46,610 bases of DNA from positions 1 through 46,610 of the IMG/VR virus record IMGVR_UViG_3300041955_001939. The stretch is one strand, 5' to 3'. Positions 25,765 through 34,921 of the stretch are shown here, piece after piece (position 1 is the stretch's first letter; every line of letters starts with the position of its first letter). The stretch is from a virus. The position numbers and the translations under genes were made by a program. The notes beneath the pieces were generated by a model that had not been told where the DNA came from, ran no database searches, and worked only from the letters and a program-made list of their open reading frames with translations.

Positions 25765-28425
25765 TCAAGCGTTTTGCGGCTTCGGTCTGACGACACGAAT
25801 GACCTTAGATCGGATCTCTCGATCTCCTTCTCTGCCGATAACCACGCCATCTTCCCAATCAAAACTGTTGGCCGCCAGAACTTTTTCAATCGGGGTTTCC
25901 CAAGCGACAGAAAGGGCTTCGACGACTGCGAACGCAAGTGATTGAGGCGAAAGCTCAGGGTTCCTTATGGACATTAGCCTCTTGTTGGATGGCGGCCATT
26001 GTTCCACCGTCCCGGACTCTTCGTCCTTCATCCTCAATACAACGAGTGTGTTGCTGACGAAAACTGTATCTTCAAGAGTGTACGATTCGAGCCTGTTTGG
26101 TTCGGCGCCCAATAGCAGTCCGTCGACGATTACGGCTGCGTCAGGGAAGGAGTGCATGAGCGCAATCTCGGCTGCTGAAACCCATTTGCCACGATGGAGT
26201 GCAATGGGCAGGCCCTTCGTCGATCCCCCGCAATACCGTATGTTCTCCGCGCAGGCCAACTGCAACTCAGGACTGTTCCACAAGCTGGGCACGATCTCCG
26301 CCTGTTCGTCAGCCCACTGCTTCAAAACCGACTCTGACACAAGCGGCATTGCCGAGTCACGGGACGCTCGGAGGGGTCTTCCAGTGAGAATTCCGACGAT
26401 CCCAGATAACCCATGCGCTCGCAATCCTCCGATGGTGACTACGCCAAGAAGATCCGTTAGCCGCCAGAAGCCCGCACGCATTCCAACGCTGATGCACGCA
26501 CGGCCAACAACCTCACCGCCATCGCCGCGAAGCAAGCGCAAATTTGATGCTGCGCGCCCCAAAAGCTCCTGCACTTCGCTAGACTTAGCAGCGGGACTCA
26601 GCGGTGCCATTCTGGACAGCAGGCCTATGCCATCCATTACCTTCCAATCGTCTGCGGAGACTACTCTCTTGACACTGCCACAGTCGCAAATTGTTAGATC
26701 TACATCAATTGCAGGACACATTCCGCTGCAGAGTCCTTCTAGGGAGCGCGAGGTCCCAGTCCTTGCCCACAGAAGACCACCTTCCTCTTTAGGATCATTC
26801 ACCAATCGAAGCTTGACGCTCGTGCCACCATCAATGAGTTGTTCGTCCTTGGTTGCTGGCCGAAGGATTGGGCGGCCGTCCAGACCGGCGCCGAATTCAA
26901 GAACGAGGGTGTCTTTGGCACCGAAATCGCAACGCCGCGTAGTCACCTGGACGTGGCTTGCGACCATGAAGACAGAAAAGAACCCAATGCCGTATTTTCC
27001 TGTGGCGTGCATCCCTGATGAAAGCAGCCCCGGCCACTCCTCCTGCATCACGGATGACCCCCAGAATGAGCCTCCGAAGTCAAGAAGAAAGTCTGTTATC
27101 ACGCGCTGGGACATCCCTATTCCGTCGTCGGAAACCTCAAGCCACCAGTCGCCTGCGACGGATTTGGTAAGTGAAACGTTGATGCGACCAAATGCGGGAT
27201 CGCGGCGTTCATAGATCCGGCGAGCCCGGACGGCGTCACAGGCGTTCTGGATCAACTCGCGAAGGGCTACTTCCGGTTTCTTGCCGTAAAGCTCCTCTCC
27301 ACCAATACTCTTAATTAGATTTGGAAGATCGCCGACTCGCACACTGGCGTTGATCGGAAGCCAGCCGTCCGTCTGTACATAGGTGGCGAGTCGTTCTGGC
27401 AAGTCCACACCCGCCACACTTCTGGCCGCGAAACGCGGATAACGCGCGTCGGAAAAAAGTGCATCAATACTGCGCAGTTCCCGGTCGAGCGTGCGGAGAG
27501 CCTCAAGGCAATGCCACCATGAATCAGCTTCTGGCAAATGGAACACGCTTCCGCTGGTGAAGACCAGCGCATCCTCTCGAAGATACGGTTTGTTCAGCTT
27601 CTCTTGAAAGCGCCAGTGAGTTTCCGAAATTGACGAGAGGTCGCTGAACGACTTGAGAAACGCCGGCGCGCGCCGGCCGTCCAAGTGGGCGGCATCTGCG
27701 GATCGGAGGGCGCAGGCGATCTTCAGAGGATCGATAGTCCACGAGGGCGGGCACCAATGAGGTGCACCAATCGCACGGTTGAAAGTGCGGTCGACTTCCG
27801 CCAGCGACCACCAGTGGCTGTGCGCTATTCTACCAATAAGTCGCCCGAACGTCTGCCGGATTTCCGTGTCTTCGATGAGGAAAAGCGGAGCACCATCGCT
27901 CGCGGGATATGACAAAAATGCGAGTCGCTCAGCATTTTCAGCGTGAACCTGCCGAAGCAGGGAGAACAGTGCACGGTGCTGAATCCTTGGCTCTGGGTTA
28001 TCTAGTTCCTGGTCTGTCGGGTCGCGATAATAGATTGCCTGATATTCAGAAAAGAGCAGGTCGGTCCAACGCGGATCTCTGTAGATTGCGACCAAGCCCC
28101 CCTCTGTTGCGGCAACTGACATCGCAAGGTCGTGCAGGAGGAACGCGCCTCCCATCACGAAGGCCTCGGCCGGAGTAAACGCAGAATTTGCCCCGGTAAT
28201 CATGGAGGCAATCTCCCAGAGAGCGTCCATATGGCTCACATCATGAACTGTCAAGTCTGGAAGATCTCGCCGCACCTCGCCTGCTAAGTGTGCCGCTCGT
28301 TCTCGTAGGGCAAGAAAGCAGGTTCGGAGCCGCTCGCGCTCACTCGTGAACTGATCTCCGTCTTGGTGCTCCAGTGTAGTTTGCCAGATTCGGGATTTCG
28401 TGACTGTCGTTGGAAGAACGCCCAT
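25765..28425 (-). CDS. HD-GHKL (Hsp90-like) ATPase, probable defence cargo
   Basis: 886 residues from ATG 28425. The N-terminal ~330 residues look like an HD-superfamily domain: H61 and H65 (HDVSH), H98-D99 (LLHDLAM), later conserved D244/H247 (ADAAHLD). A Bergerat-fold ATPase follows, with N-box RELIQNACDA (389-398), G1 DDGIGM (433-438) and G2 GKYGIGFFS (476-484), close to HtpG. The C-terminal ~300 residues are unassigned. Base composition is lower in GC than the phage structural genes. HD domains fused to Hsp90-like ATPases are known from comparative work on prokaryotic conflict systems (HD-CE-type). It lies between tail genes with which it shares no function, so it is inferred to be a moron, possibly anti-phage. 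Confidence 0.85.
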   Translation of the reverse strand: MGVLPTTVTKSRIWQTTLEHQDGDQFTSERERLRTCFLALRERAAHLAGEVRRDLPDLTVHDVSHMDALWEIASMITGANSAFTPAEAFVMGGAFLLHDLAMSVAATEGGLVAIYRDPRWTDLLFSEYQAIYYRDPTDQELDNPEPRIQHRALFSLLRQVHAENAERLAFLSYPASDGAPLFLIEDTEIRQTFGRLIGRIAHSHWWSLAEVDRTFNRAIGAPHWCPPSWTIDPLKIACALRSADAAHLDGRRAPAFLKSFSDLSSISETHWRFQEKLNKPYLREDALVFTSGSVFHLPEADSWWHCLEALRTLDRELRSIDALFSDARYPRFAARSVAGVDLPERLATYVQTDGWLPINASVRVGDLPNLIKSIGGEELYGKKPEVALRELIQNACDAVRARRIYERRDPAFGRINVSLTKSVAGDWWLEVSDDGIGMSQRVITDFLLDFGGSFWGSSVMQEEWPGLLSSGMHATGKYGIGFFSVFMVASHVQVTTRRCDFGAKDTLVLEFGAGLDGRPILRPATKDEQLIDGGTSVKLRLVNDPKEEGGLLWARTGTSRSLEGLCSGMCPAIDVDLTICDCGSVKRVVSADDWKVMDGIGLLSRMAPLSPAAKSSEVQELLGRAASNLRLLRGDGGEVVGRACISVGMRAGFWRLTDLLGVVTIGGLRAHGLSGIVGILTGRPLRASRDSAMPLVSESVLKQWADEQAEIVPSLWNSPELQLACAENIRYCGGSTKGLPIALHRGKWVSAAEIALMHSFPDAAVIVDGLLLGAEPNRLESYTLEDTVFVSNTLVVLRMKDEESGTVEQWPPSNKRLMSIRNPELSPQSLAFAVVEALSVAWETPIEKVLAANSFDWEDGVVIGREGDREIRSKVIRVVRPKPQNA

Positions 28426-28623
28426 GGTTATTTCATACCTAGAAGATGTTCTGTCTTCTGAACATCACACCACCGTACCGCAACTGCAAAGTGTCCAGCG
28501 GGATTGCACCTCCGGTGAAGGACCGAAGGCACTGCGCTTTCTTCCTCCGGGGAAGTGCAGCGAAGGGTCCGCACGTTGGGTGGTGGACGATTTGGACCGA
28601 GGCGTCAGCAGTCCTTCGAGTAT
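28426..28623. other. Gap upstream of the HD-GHKL gene
   Basis: About 200 bases between the HD-GHKL start and the end of the zinc-ribbon tail-region gene. It contains no convincing frame on either strand and probably holds the cargo gene's own promoter; no clear -35/-10 pair was recognised. Confidence 0.35.
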
Positions 28624-29016
28624 TCATTGGTTTCGGGGCGTCCTGTTCTCGCCGTCGCCGGCCGTGATATGTTCCTGCCGTTCGCCTTCGATCAGTTCCA
28701 GAACGCGGAATTCCTCCTCCGTGATGTCCGCCAGGGTAATCGTCAGGCCGATGTTCTTCGCGCTCAGGATGCGGAAGCATCGCCGCACGAGGCCACCGTT
28801 CGGTGTGTCCATCGCCTCTTCGAGCAGGTTCTTCGGGCACCCCGGCCCGTGGCCGACGTCGATGGCCTTCCAATCCGCACCGCAGGCGGGACAGCCGTCC
28901 AACTCCGTCTGCGCCGAGTAGCTGCATCGGCGGCAGCGGAAGACGCGGTCGGGACACTCTTCGTCAGGCCCACACAGCGCACCCTGGTGCAACACCGACC
29001 GAATCAGGAATCGCAC
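28624..29016 (-). CDS. Zinc-ribbon protein following the putative tail chaperone
   Basis: 130 residues from GTG 29016, with GGAAG about ten bases upstream. CRRC and CPAC (DRVFRCRRCSYSAQTELDGCPACGADW) form a zinc ribbon around residues 25-50, and the C-terminal half is helical and acidic. The gene starts 32 bases after the stop of the upstream gene, in another frame. It takes the position that lambda gpT has relative to gpG. That raises the possibility of a frameshift product, but no slippery sequence was identified and an independent start is sufficient. Function unknown. Confidence 0.6.
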   Translation of the reverse strand: MRFLIRSVLHQGALCGPDEECPDRVFRCRRCSYSAQTELDGCPACGADWKAIDVGHGPGCPKNLLEEAMDTPNGGLVRRCFRILSAKNIGLTITLADITEEEFRVLELIEGERQEHITAGDGENRTPRNQ

Positions 29017-29048
29017 GCCCGGGTCTTCCGGCCAGTCGCCGGGCGCGC

Positions 29049-29657
29049 CTATTCCGGGTCTTCATCAGCCTCGATAGCGAGTTGCGCGATCACCTCGGAA
29101 ACCGCCGCCGACTTGTGAACAATCGGCACCGCACCGGTATAGCCGTCGTGCGAGATATGCAGCTTGTCGTAGAGCGCACCGCTCGGCTCCAGAAACGCCC
29201 GCGTCTCAATCGACCGCCGCGCAGCCACGACGCTGGTGGAAGCCCGCTCGTGGTCCTGCATCTCTTTCGCTGTCGGCATTCGCAGCACGTGAACCACGCG
29301 CGCGCCAGGGACCTTCATCTCGATCCTGTAATTGATCCCTTCGCGCTCGACGTTCGCCACGGCGCACCGCTCAACGCGGCCGATCACCATTCCCGCCTCG
29401 GCATCATCGAACTCCGGGCCGTCTTTGTCGGTGCGAATCTTCGCGAACAGTTCCGCGTTGATCTTCGGCAGGCCAAGGTCCTCGCTCTGCGACTTTCCGC
29501 GCCCGAGAAAATGCCGCACCGTGCGCTGCGCGCGCGCCCAATCACACCATTCCTGGTCAGATGGGAACCTGACCTCGCAGCGTTTCTCTCCGCCCGAGAG
29601 TATCGGCACCACCAGCGTTTTCGTTCCGTCAAAAAAGGGCTTCGTCGTCTCTTCCAT
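29049..29657 (-). CDS. Putative tail assembly chaperone
   Basis: 202 residues from ATG 29657, with AGAGGAC just upstream. The product (METTKPFFDGTK-like start, PSDQEWCDWARAQRTV near residue 35, an acidic C-terminus ending EADEDPE) is soluble and helical. It lies directly downstream of the tail tube gene, where tail chaperones are normally encoded between tube and tape measure. The role is inferred from gene order, not from a recognised motif. Confidence 0.55.
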   Translation of the reverse strand: MEETTKPFFDGTKTLVVPILSGGEKRCEVRFPSDQEWCDWARAQRTVRHFLGRGKSQSEDLGLPKINAELFAKIRTDKDGPEFDDAEAGMVIGRVERCAVANVEREGINYRIEMKVPGARVVHVLRMPTAKEMQDHERASTSVVAARRSIETRAFLEPSGALYDKLHISHDGYTGAVPIVHKSAAVSEVIAQLAIEADEDPE

Positions 29658-29668
29658 CTCGTCCTCTC

Positions 29669-30688
29669 TTACTGGCAGATATGGCCAGTGGTGCTCAGAA
29701 TCACGGCACTGAAGATGCCGTTCGTGTTGTTGTACATCGGCTCGCCGGTCACCGAGACCGTCACGATGCCATCCACATCGCCCAGTTCCACTACCTTGAA
29801 CGCCATCTGCTGCCACGTCCCGGTGAAGGTGTCGTTCGATCCGTACGTTAGCCCCACAACGGCGGTGCCCGTGGTCAGCGCGAGCAACGTTGCGAGTTCC
29901 GTCGAACCGTGCTGGTAACGCGCCACGTAGGTAAACGTGGCCATGCGGTCGCCGACCTCGAAGCGGCCCTGCGTCGCATAGCCGTCCTGTAGCGTGACGC
30001 CGGGGAAGAAGCCGGGCCGGAAGTTGTTGTCCCAGCCCATATCGAGCGAAACGAAGTTCTTGCTCGCCACGTAATCGACACCGTTGATCGTCAGCGTGAG
30101 GCCGGGCGACTGCATTTCGTGCCAGGTCATCGGTGCGGGCATGGTGACGGCGCTCGGCGTCGTGTAAAGCCCGCTGTGCACCAGGTCCTCGGTGACGACC
30201 GCGCTCAGGCGTCCCGGACCCTGCTTGATGGCTAGCTTCCAGCCCTTCACGGCGCAGCCGGTGAAGAGTTGATCGAGAACCGCCGAGCCGCCGGGTCGGA
30301 TCTGCTGCACGAACTGGAAGTAGGGAAGCTCCAGCCCTGTGGAGTTCGTCGCCGGATTGATGGGCGTGATGGTGTAGGTGTATGGCGCGGCCGAGCCGGT
30401 CACGACGACGCTGCCGAGACCGAAGCCCAGCGCATGCGCGAGGATCTCGCTCGAAGCGGGACGCTCGACCGTGTACGTACCGTTGTCGTAATGCGACTTC
30501 CACTGCTGGGTCGGGAACTCGTGGCCCTTGCCGATTTCCGTCCGGTCATCGTCGTTGACGACCTTCTGCGACCACGGCTTCTTGTTGAGGTTCGGCAGCC
30601 GCCAGTACGCGGGTGTGGTCGGAGCGGTCGAAATGCTCGCCTGGACCGCAAAGCCGAGACCAATGAGTAGTTCGTTCAGATTTGCCAT
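29669..30688 (-). CDS. Major tail tube protein
   Basis: 339 residues from ATG 30688. ANLNELLIGLGFAVQASISTAPTTP and a mainly beta chain with paired sequences (YTITPINPAT, LTLTINGVDYVASKNF, GRFEVGDRMATFTYVARY, KVVELGDVDGIVTVSVTGEP) fit the two-sheet fold of phage tail tube subunits. The size and place between the tail terminator and the chaperone agree. The C-terminal section could be an added immunoglobulin-like domain. Tail tube proteins assemble as stacked hexamers around the tape measure. Confidence 0.75.
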   Translation of the reverse strand: MANLNELLIGLGFAVQASISTAPTTPAYWRLPNLNKKPWSQKVVNDDDRTEIGKGHEFPTQQWKSHYDNGTYTVERPASSEILAHALGFGLGSVVVTGSAAPYTYTITPINPATNSTGLELPYFQFVQQIRPGGSAVLDQLFTGCAVKGWKLAIKQGPGRLSAVVTEDLVHSGLYTTPSAVTMPAPMTWHEMQSPGLTLTINGVDYVASKNFVSLDMGWDNNFRPGFFPGVTLQDGYATQGRFEVGDRMATFTYVARYQHGSTELATLLALTTGTAVVGLTYGSNDTFTGTWQQMAFKVVELGDVDGIVTVSVTGEPMYNNTNGIFSAVILSTTGHICQ

Positions 30689-30689
30689 T

Positions 30690-30878
30690 TCACTTTTCCT
30701 CTTCCGCCTGCTCGTGCTGGTGGGGTGCCTGTGCCACCGGTTGCTGAGTGACCGGTTCCTGAATCTGGACCTGGTGCCAACCGGCGACCATCAGCGGGAC
30801 GAGATCCTTGTTCGGATCGGTCACCACAACTTCTTTCACATCGCCCGCGGGCGACTCCATGAAGATCTTGATCTGCAT
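30690..30878 (-). CDS. 62-aa small tail-region protein
   Basis: 62 residues from ATG 30878, with AAGAGGT as ribosome binding site. The N-terminal half, MQIKIFMESPAGDVKEVVVTD, is beta-like and the C-terminal half is rich in Gln, His and Glu (QQPVAQAPHQHEQAEEEK). It lies one base before the tail tube gene, so it is part of the tail cluster. Function unknown. Confidence 0.6.
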   Translation of the reverse strand: MQIKIFMESPAGDVKEVVVTDPNKDLVPLMVAGWHQVQIQEPVTQQPVAQAPHQHEQAEEEK

Positions 30879-30887
30879 TGCGACCTC

Positions 30888-31382
30888 TTACGGGTTTTGA
30901 GATTCGATCAGGTTCGCCCGGACCTCGAAGTACTCAAACGTGGCTCCGTCCGCGCTGATCACGACCGTGTTGCGCTGCGCCGAGGGCAGGTAGAAATCCA
31001 TCGGCTCGCAGTTGGCGTCAATCGGCGTGTGCAGCATGCTGAGACTTCCGCTCGACGGAACATCGTTGACGAGCCAGTTGAAGATGTCCTCGTAGCCGAC
31101 GCTCGCGCTCTCGGGCGCGCGCAGGTACAACGAGAACTCGTGAACGAATACGAGAGCGCTGCCGAGCCTGCCGGGCCGCGTACCCTGCCACGCGATCAGG
31201 ATCGAACCGGGCGGCATCGACAGGATCGCCAGCCGGATATTGTTCTCGGTCTGCTGCCCGAAGACACTGGCGTTCTCTGAGTAGTACTGGATGCGGCTGC
31301 CGTCACCGATCGCCGCGACCAGATTCGGCAGAGCTTGAAGCGCGGTCACCCATTCGCCGAGGATTGTTTTCGGATTGATCAC
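30888..31382 (-). CDS. Tail terminator-like protein
   Basis: About 164 residues if started at GTG 31382 (INPKTILGEWVTALQALPNLVAAIG). The frame extends to 31511, but the extra residues look like non-phage sequence next to the inserted ATPase gene. Size, a helix-then-beta arrangement, FSLYLRAPE and the position directly before the tail genes fit the lambda U / tail terminator class, which caps the tube. The upstream 43 codons are probably remnant sequence left by the cargo insertion. Confidence 0.6.
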   Translation of the reverse strand: MINPKTILGEWVTALQALPNLVAAIGDGSRIQYYSENASVFGQQTENNIRLAILSMPPGSILIAWQGTRPGRLGSALVFVHEFSLYLRAPESASVGYEDIFNWLVNDVPSSGSLSMLHTPIDANCEPMDFYLPSAQRNTVVISADGATFEYFEVRANLIESQNP

Positions 31383-31623
31383 GGAAGTGCGCAGTGGGTT
31401 GGTGGCCCCCCGTGCAGAGGGCATTTCGACGGGTCGCCGACTTACACGGCTAGGATTGGTAATCAGATCGCCGGTTAGATTCCGGAGGATGACTTCATCA
31501 CAATCGCTCAATTATGGGCGGAATCTTTGTCTTCCAGATCGTCCCGCCCGATTCCACCCACTTCCATCCCAACCTGATACAGGGGAAGATAGCGCGACAA
31601 GATTCGGACCAAGCCAGCAGCGA
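31383..31623. other. Gap between cargo nuclease gene and tail terminator
   Basis: About 240 bases without a clear gene. The late reading frame continues partway into it without phage-like composition. It may be the border of the DNA that brought in the GHKL-nuclease gene. Confidence 0.35.
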
Positions 31624-33561
31624 TCAGCGCTGAAATAGGTCCATCGTGTCCTGGGTGGAGAGCACATCTCTCAATTCAGGATCGGTATCCTGCGGCGGAC
31701 GGACAGCTTCTATCTGACGATGTAAGTGGAATGTGCGGGCGTGAGCTCGTGTCAGCAAGTTGTCGTAGATCATCGGATGCAGCGTGGTCGCTGATCCAAT
31801 TGTCGAGGGTTCCAGGCCGTCTTCCATTTTTGATCCGAGGATGTACGCTTCGACTTGGGTATGCCTATCGACGCAACCCGCAGCGCGAATCTCCTTGATG
31901 TAGTCTCGGGCTTGATCCATTTCCCCTTGGGTGAGATTGAATCCTCCGCGCTTCAACTCTACAATCAATACCTTTCGGTAGCCAAACGCCTCCCCATTCT
32001 CAGCGTAATGGTCAGCCGCGTAGGCACCGATTGATGATTCGGTCAGAGCGACAAAATCCGGTCTGTTCCTGGTCGCATCAGCGTCGGCTTTGCCGAAGAA
32101 CTTCCGAATGACCTCAGCCATCCCCCGGTTGGATCGGAAATCGACAGCTTCGTATTCCGGCCCAAACATCCAGAGGCCCCTTTCAAAAAGCGGCTGAAGT
32201 TCGTGAACTTCGTCGGTCTTCCTATCATTGATGAGACCCTGCAATCTTGCGATTAGCGTTAGTCTTTCGCCCAGTTCGTTCAGGACCAAGGTGGCGCTGC
32301 TCGCTGTCCATCGCTGCATGATCGCATTCCACTCATCGAGATCGTCAGGCGAGCACAACGCGAGTTGCTTCAGAAGGTCGTACCCGGATCGGGTTTGTTC
32401 CAGCTTCGCGTAAATCGAAACGGTGCGAGATAGGTCCTGATCCGACAGGCGCGGGCACTGCTCCTGCACCTGTTCCACAAACTGCGCGACAATTTGCTTT
32501 GATTGCTCAGGCAATTCTCTCAGTAGCTGCCGATGCTCGTCCAGTGCGGCCTTTTTTCGTGCCTTCCGATCATCCGCCAAGGCTTCATAGAGTTTCTTTG
32601 TGATGTAGCTCCGAACGCTCTTGCTGACCACGTTAGATCGAGCTGTGGCATGAAAGCCGCTCCAATCTGCCTTCACCTCGTCACGAAGAATGTCGGCCCG
32701 GATGATGAAGCTAAACCTCTTAGCTTCGGACTTGCGCCCATCGAGAATACTGCCCTCACCATCAAGCCCTTCCCACGACGGCTCGCCTACCATTCGATCA
32801 TTCACCCACCAAGTCAGACCTTTCAGCTTAGATGAACGATCTGCACTGGCAGAATCAAGGATGTAGACATCAACCTTGCCGTGGGGGCCCACCGTTATGC
32901 TGTCGGTTACAAGTTTTTGGAGATCGAACAATTGAACCGACCGACCATTCAAGAGGATCGAGAAGGACGGATCAACGATGAATCGCGTACCGATTACTTC
33001 CAAGATTTCAGCCTCGCTGAGAAGCCCCCTTATGAGCTCAGCAGAAACAATAGTGCCGGGCGCGTATTCCGGCGCATCTTCGTCCGCTGTAACGGAGCAA
33101 CGAAAGGGGCTTTCGCCACCTTCAGTCAGGGAGACCTCTGCTATCAGGCGTCGCCCTTCTTTTCGAGTCTCTACCGCATATCGATCAGAGAAACAGAAGG
33201 CGGCATGGCGACCTTTCCCGTTGCGTCCAAAGGCAGTTCGCTGGCGTTTGGGGACACCCGGTGGAAACTCAACACTCGCGCCTTGCTCCTTCAATCGGTC
33301 GTAGGACAAAGTTCTCCAACGCCGGTTAAATTCGTCGTCCGTCATACCGGTTCCGTTGTCAGCTATTGCGAACGGACCGACCTTGTCATCCGGCCAAGTG
33401 ATGTCTACCGCCGTTGCGCCCGCATCATACGCATTCGCGATGAGTTCAGTGATCGCTGTCTTGGGATCGGTAATGATGTGGCCGGCATGGTCCCGAAGGA
33501 AGTTCGGGCTGAACGAAAACGGCAACTCTAGGTTTTGGTCGATGTACCTTTTGCGGTCCAT
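31624..33561 (-). CDS. GHKL ATPase fused to PD-(D/E)xK-like nuclease
   Basis: 645 residues from ATG 33561; an ATG 13 codons upstream (33600) is also possible. The N-terminal Bergerat fold has N-box TELIANAYDA (38-47 in this numbering), G1 IADNGTGM (66-73) and G2 GRNGKGRHA (112-120). The middle is helical. The C-terminal ~150 residues begin with ELQPLFERGLWMFGPEYE and carry RPDFVAL and VLIVELKR, i.e. D502 ... E535-x-K537 of a PD-(D/E)xK nuclease, then QARDY. GHKL-nuclease fusions of the MutL/MORC type occur in restriction-like systems. Codon use is less GC-rich than the flanking head and tail genes. It separates the head joining gene from the tail terminator, so it is likely anti-phage or superinfection-exclusion cargo. 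Confidence 0.87.
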   Translation of the reverse strand: MDRKRYIDQNLELPFSFSPNFLRDHAGHIITDPKTAITELIANAYDAGATAVDITWPDDKVGPFAIADNGTGMTDDEFNRRWRTLSYDRLKEQGASVEFPPGVPKRQRTAFGRNGKGRHAAFCFSDRYAVETRKEGRRLIAEVSLTEGGESPFRCSVTADEDAPEYAPGTIVSAELIRGLLSEAEILEVIGTRFIVDPSFSILLNGRSVQLFDLQKLVTDSITVGPHGKVDVYILDSASADRSSKLKGLTWWVNDRMVGEPSWEGLDGEGSILDGRKSEAKRFSFIIRADILRDEVKADWSGFHATARSNVVSKSVRSYITKKLYEALADDRKARKKAALDEHRQLLRELPEQSKQIVAQFVEQVQEQCPRLSDQDLSRTVSIYAKLEQTRSGYDLLKQLALCSPDDLDEWNAIMQRWTASSATLVLNELGERLTLIARLQGLINDRKTDEVHELQPLFERGLWMFGPEYEAVDFRSNRGMAEVIRKFFGKADADATRNRPDFVALTESSIGAYAADHYAENGEAFGYRKVLIVELKRGGFNLTQGEMDQARDYIKEIRAAGCVDRHTQVEAYILGSKMEDGLEPSTIGSATTLHPMIYDNLLTRAHARTFHLHRQIEAVRPPQDTDPELRDVLSTQDTMDLFQR

Positions 33562-33757
33562 TTCTGATGTTCCGACGCACTTTTTTCCACGCTCCAGCAT
33601 ACGACAAACGCGTTGGTAATTGTTTAGGCGGCCGGGGCGTGCTCTGATATCTCGGGAGGCCCCACGAGAGGCTTCGTATTCATCGAGGCAAAATCGAGCG
33701 CTCCGGTGAACTTGCTACTTGGCCGTATCACGACCAAAAAACCGTCGACCCGACGTG

Positions 33758-34084
33758 TCAACCCGCGCGCTGCAACAGCGCGAGGGCGATCATCCCGTAG
33801 GCATCGGGCTGGCGCACGGTAGTCACTGTGTACTGCGCGCCCCACGCGGTTACCCAGTCGCCCTTTACCGGGGGATTCGAGAAGTCGGCGGGGTTCACCG
33901 AGATCTCCTCGAAGTTCGCCAGCGCGCCCGACTCCTCGCGTACGCGGGCGTGCCGGACTGCGGTGATAGTCAGTGGATCGCCCACCGCAGTTCCGGCCTG
34001 CACCGGCTGATACACGACTGGCTCGCCGAACGTCTGCTGCATGACGACGTTCGCCGCCGCGTCTATTGCGGACCAACTGGACAT
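33758..34084 (-). CDS. Head-tail joining protein
   Basis: 108 residues from ATG 34084. The beta-rich sequence VRHARVREESGALANFEEISVNPADFSNPPVKGDWVTAWGAQYTVTTVRQPDAYG, with a central GDWV and a final beta hairpin, resembles lambda FII and related head completion proteins that prepare the filled head for tail docking. It follows the decoration gene and starts seven bases after it, which is the lambda order. Gene size is normal for the class. Confidence 0.68.
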   Translation of the reverse strand: MSSWSAIDAAANVVMQQTFGEPVVYQPVQAGTAVGDPLTITAVRHARVREESGALANFEEISVNPADFSNPPVKGDWVTAWGAQYTVTTVRQPDAYGMIALALLQRAG

Positions 34085-34090
34085 CAGGGG

Positions 34091-34891
34091 TTACCCGAGC
34101 GTGATGATGCTGTAGTATGCGGTCACGACCAGCGAACCGTTGCCCGTGGCGAACGCAGCCGTCCCATTGGTGATATCGATGCCGGTCGCTGCGGGCGGCT
34201 GGTAAGCAGCCGAAGGAGGAGCCAGCACGTTGACGCTTGCGGTACCGCTGTTCACGGTCGCCGCGGCGAGGTTGCCCGCATGCGGATTGATGCTGGTTCC
34301 GTGATACTGGAACGTCACCGCGCCGCCTCCAGTGAAGTTCGTTCCGCCCGGCTTAGTCTGAATCACGAACTGATCGGGCACCACGACCTGGCCCGCAAGC
34401 GGCGCGGGAATGATATTCACCGGCGTGCCGTTCATGGCCTCGATCTGCGCGGCGGTCAATAAGACCGTGATCTTCTGCAATAGGCCGGGGTCCATGTCGG
34501 ACGAAGACACCAGACCGATGGAGCAGACATTCAATCGGACACGGACGGTCGGATCGCCCGTCAGTCCGCCCAGCGCATTGACTCCGCTGGCCTGAACGAG
34601 GTCGGCGACTCCGATCTCGCGGTTTCCGAAAGTCGTGGATGGCGATGCGGGTGGAGCGGACGTAGCCACGTAGTTGACGTTGTCCCAGTAAACCTTGTCG
34701 CCGGGATTGAACGTGCTGCCGTCCTTCGCAAGGTCGTAAACGCCCCACGTGACGATCTCCAGAGATGCGCCGGAAGCCGCGTTGAATACAGCGACGCCGA
34801 AGATGTTTCCAGCGACAACGCCCTGGCCGGTAACGACGGTGTAGGGCGCGGTGACGGTGAGGGTTTCCCCCCGATGTACGTAATTCTGCAT
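34091..34891 (-). CDS. Capsid decoration protein, DUF2190-like with extra domain
   Basis: 266 residues from ATG 34891. The first ~110 residues (HRGETLTVTAPYTVVTGQGVVAGNIFGVAVFNAASG) have the repeated-strand pattern of DUF2190, known as a capsid decoration fold. The C-terminal ~130 residues form another beta-rich Gly/Thr/Asn part with PDQFVIQTKPGGTNFTGGG. The family is normally ~110 residues, so the protein is more than twice that and probably carries a surface-exposed additional domain. It directly follows the protease-capsid gene, matching lambda D. Confidence 0.72.
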   Translation of the reverse strand: MQNYVHRGETLTVTAPYTVVTGQGVVAGNIFGVAVFNAASGASLEIVTWGVYDLAKDGSTFNPGDKVYWDNVNYVATSAPPASPSTTFGNREIGVADLVQASGVNALGGLTGDPTVRVRLNVCSIGLVSSSDMDPGLLQKITVLLTAAQIEAMNGTPVNIIPAPLAGQVVVPDQFVIQTKPGGTNFTGGGAVTFQYHGTSINPHAGNLAAATVNSGTASVNVLAPPSAAYQPPAATGIDITNGTAAFATGNGSLVVTAYYSIITLG

Positions 34892-34921
34892 GGTATGTTC
34901 TCCTTTTTCCTGTTGAGGTCT

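Noticed and set aside
29658-30503. Upstream extension of the putative tail chaperone frame
   Set aside because: It overlaps the tail tube gene in another frame with Arg/His-rich composition; ATG 29657 with a good ribosome binding site is preferred.
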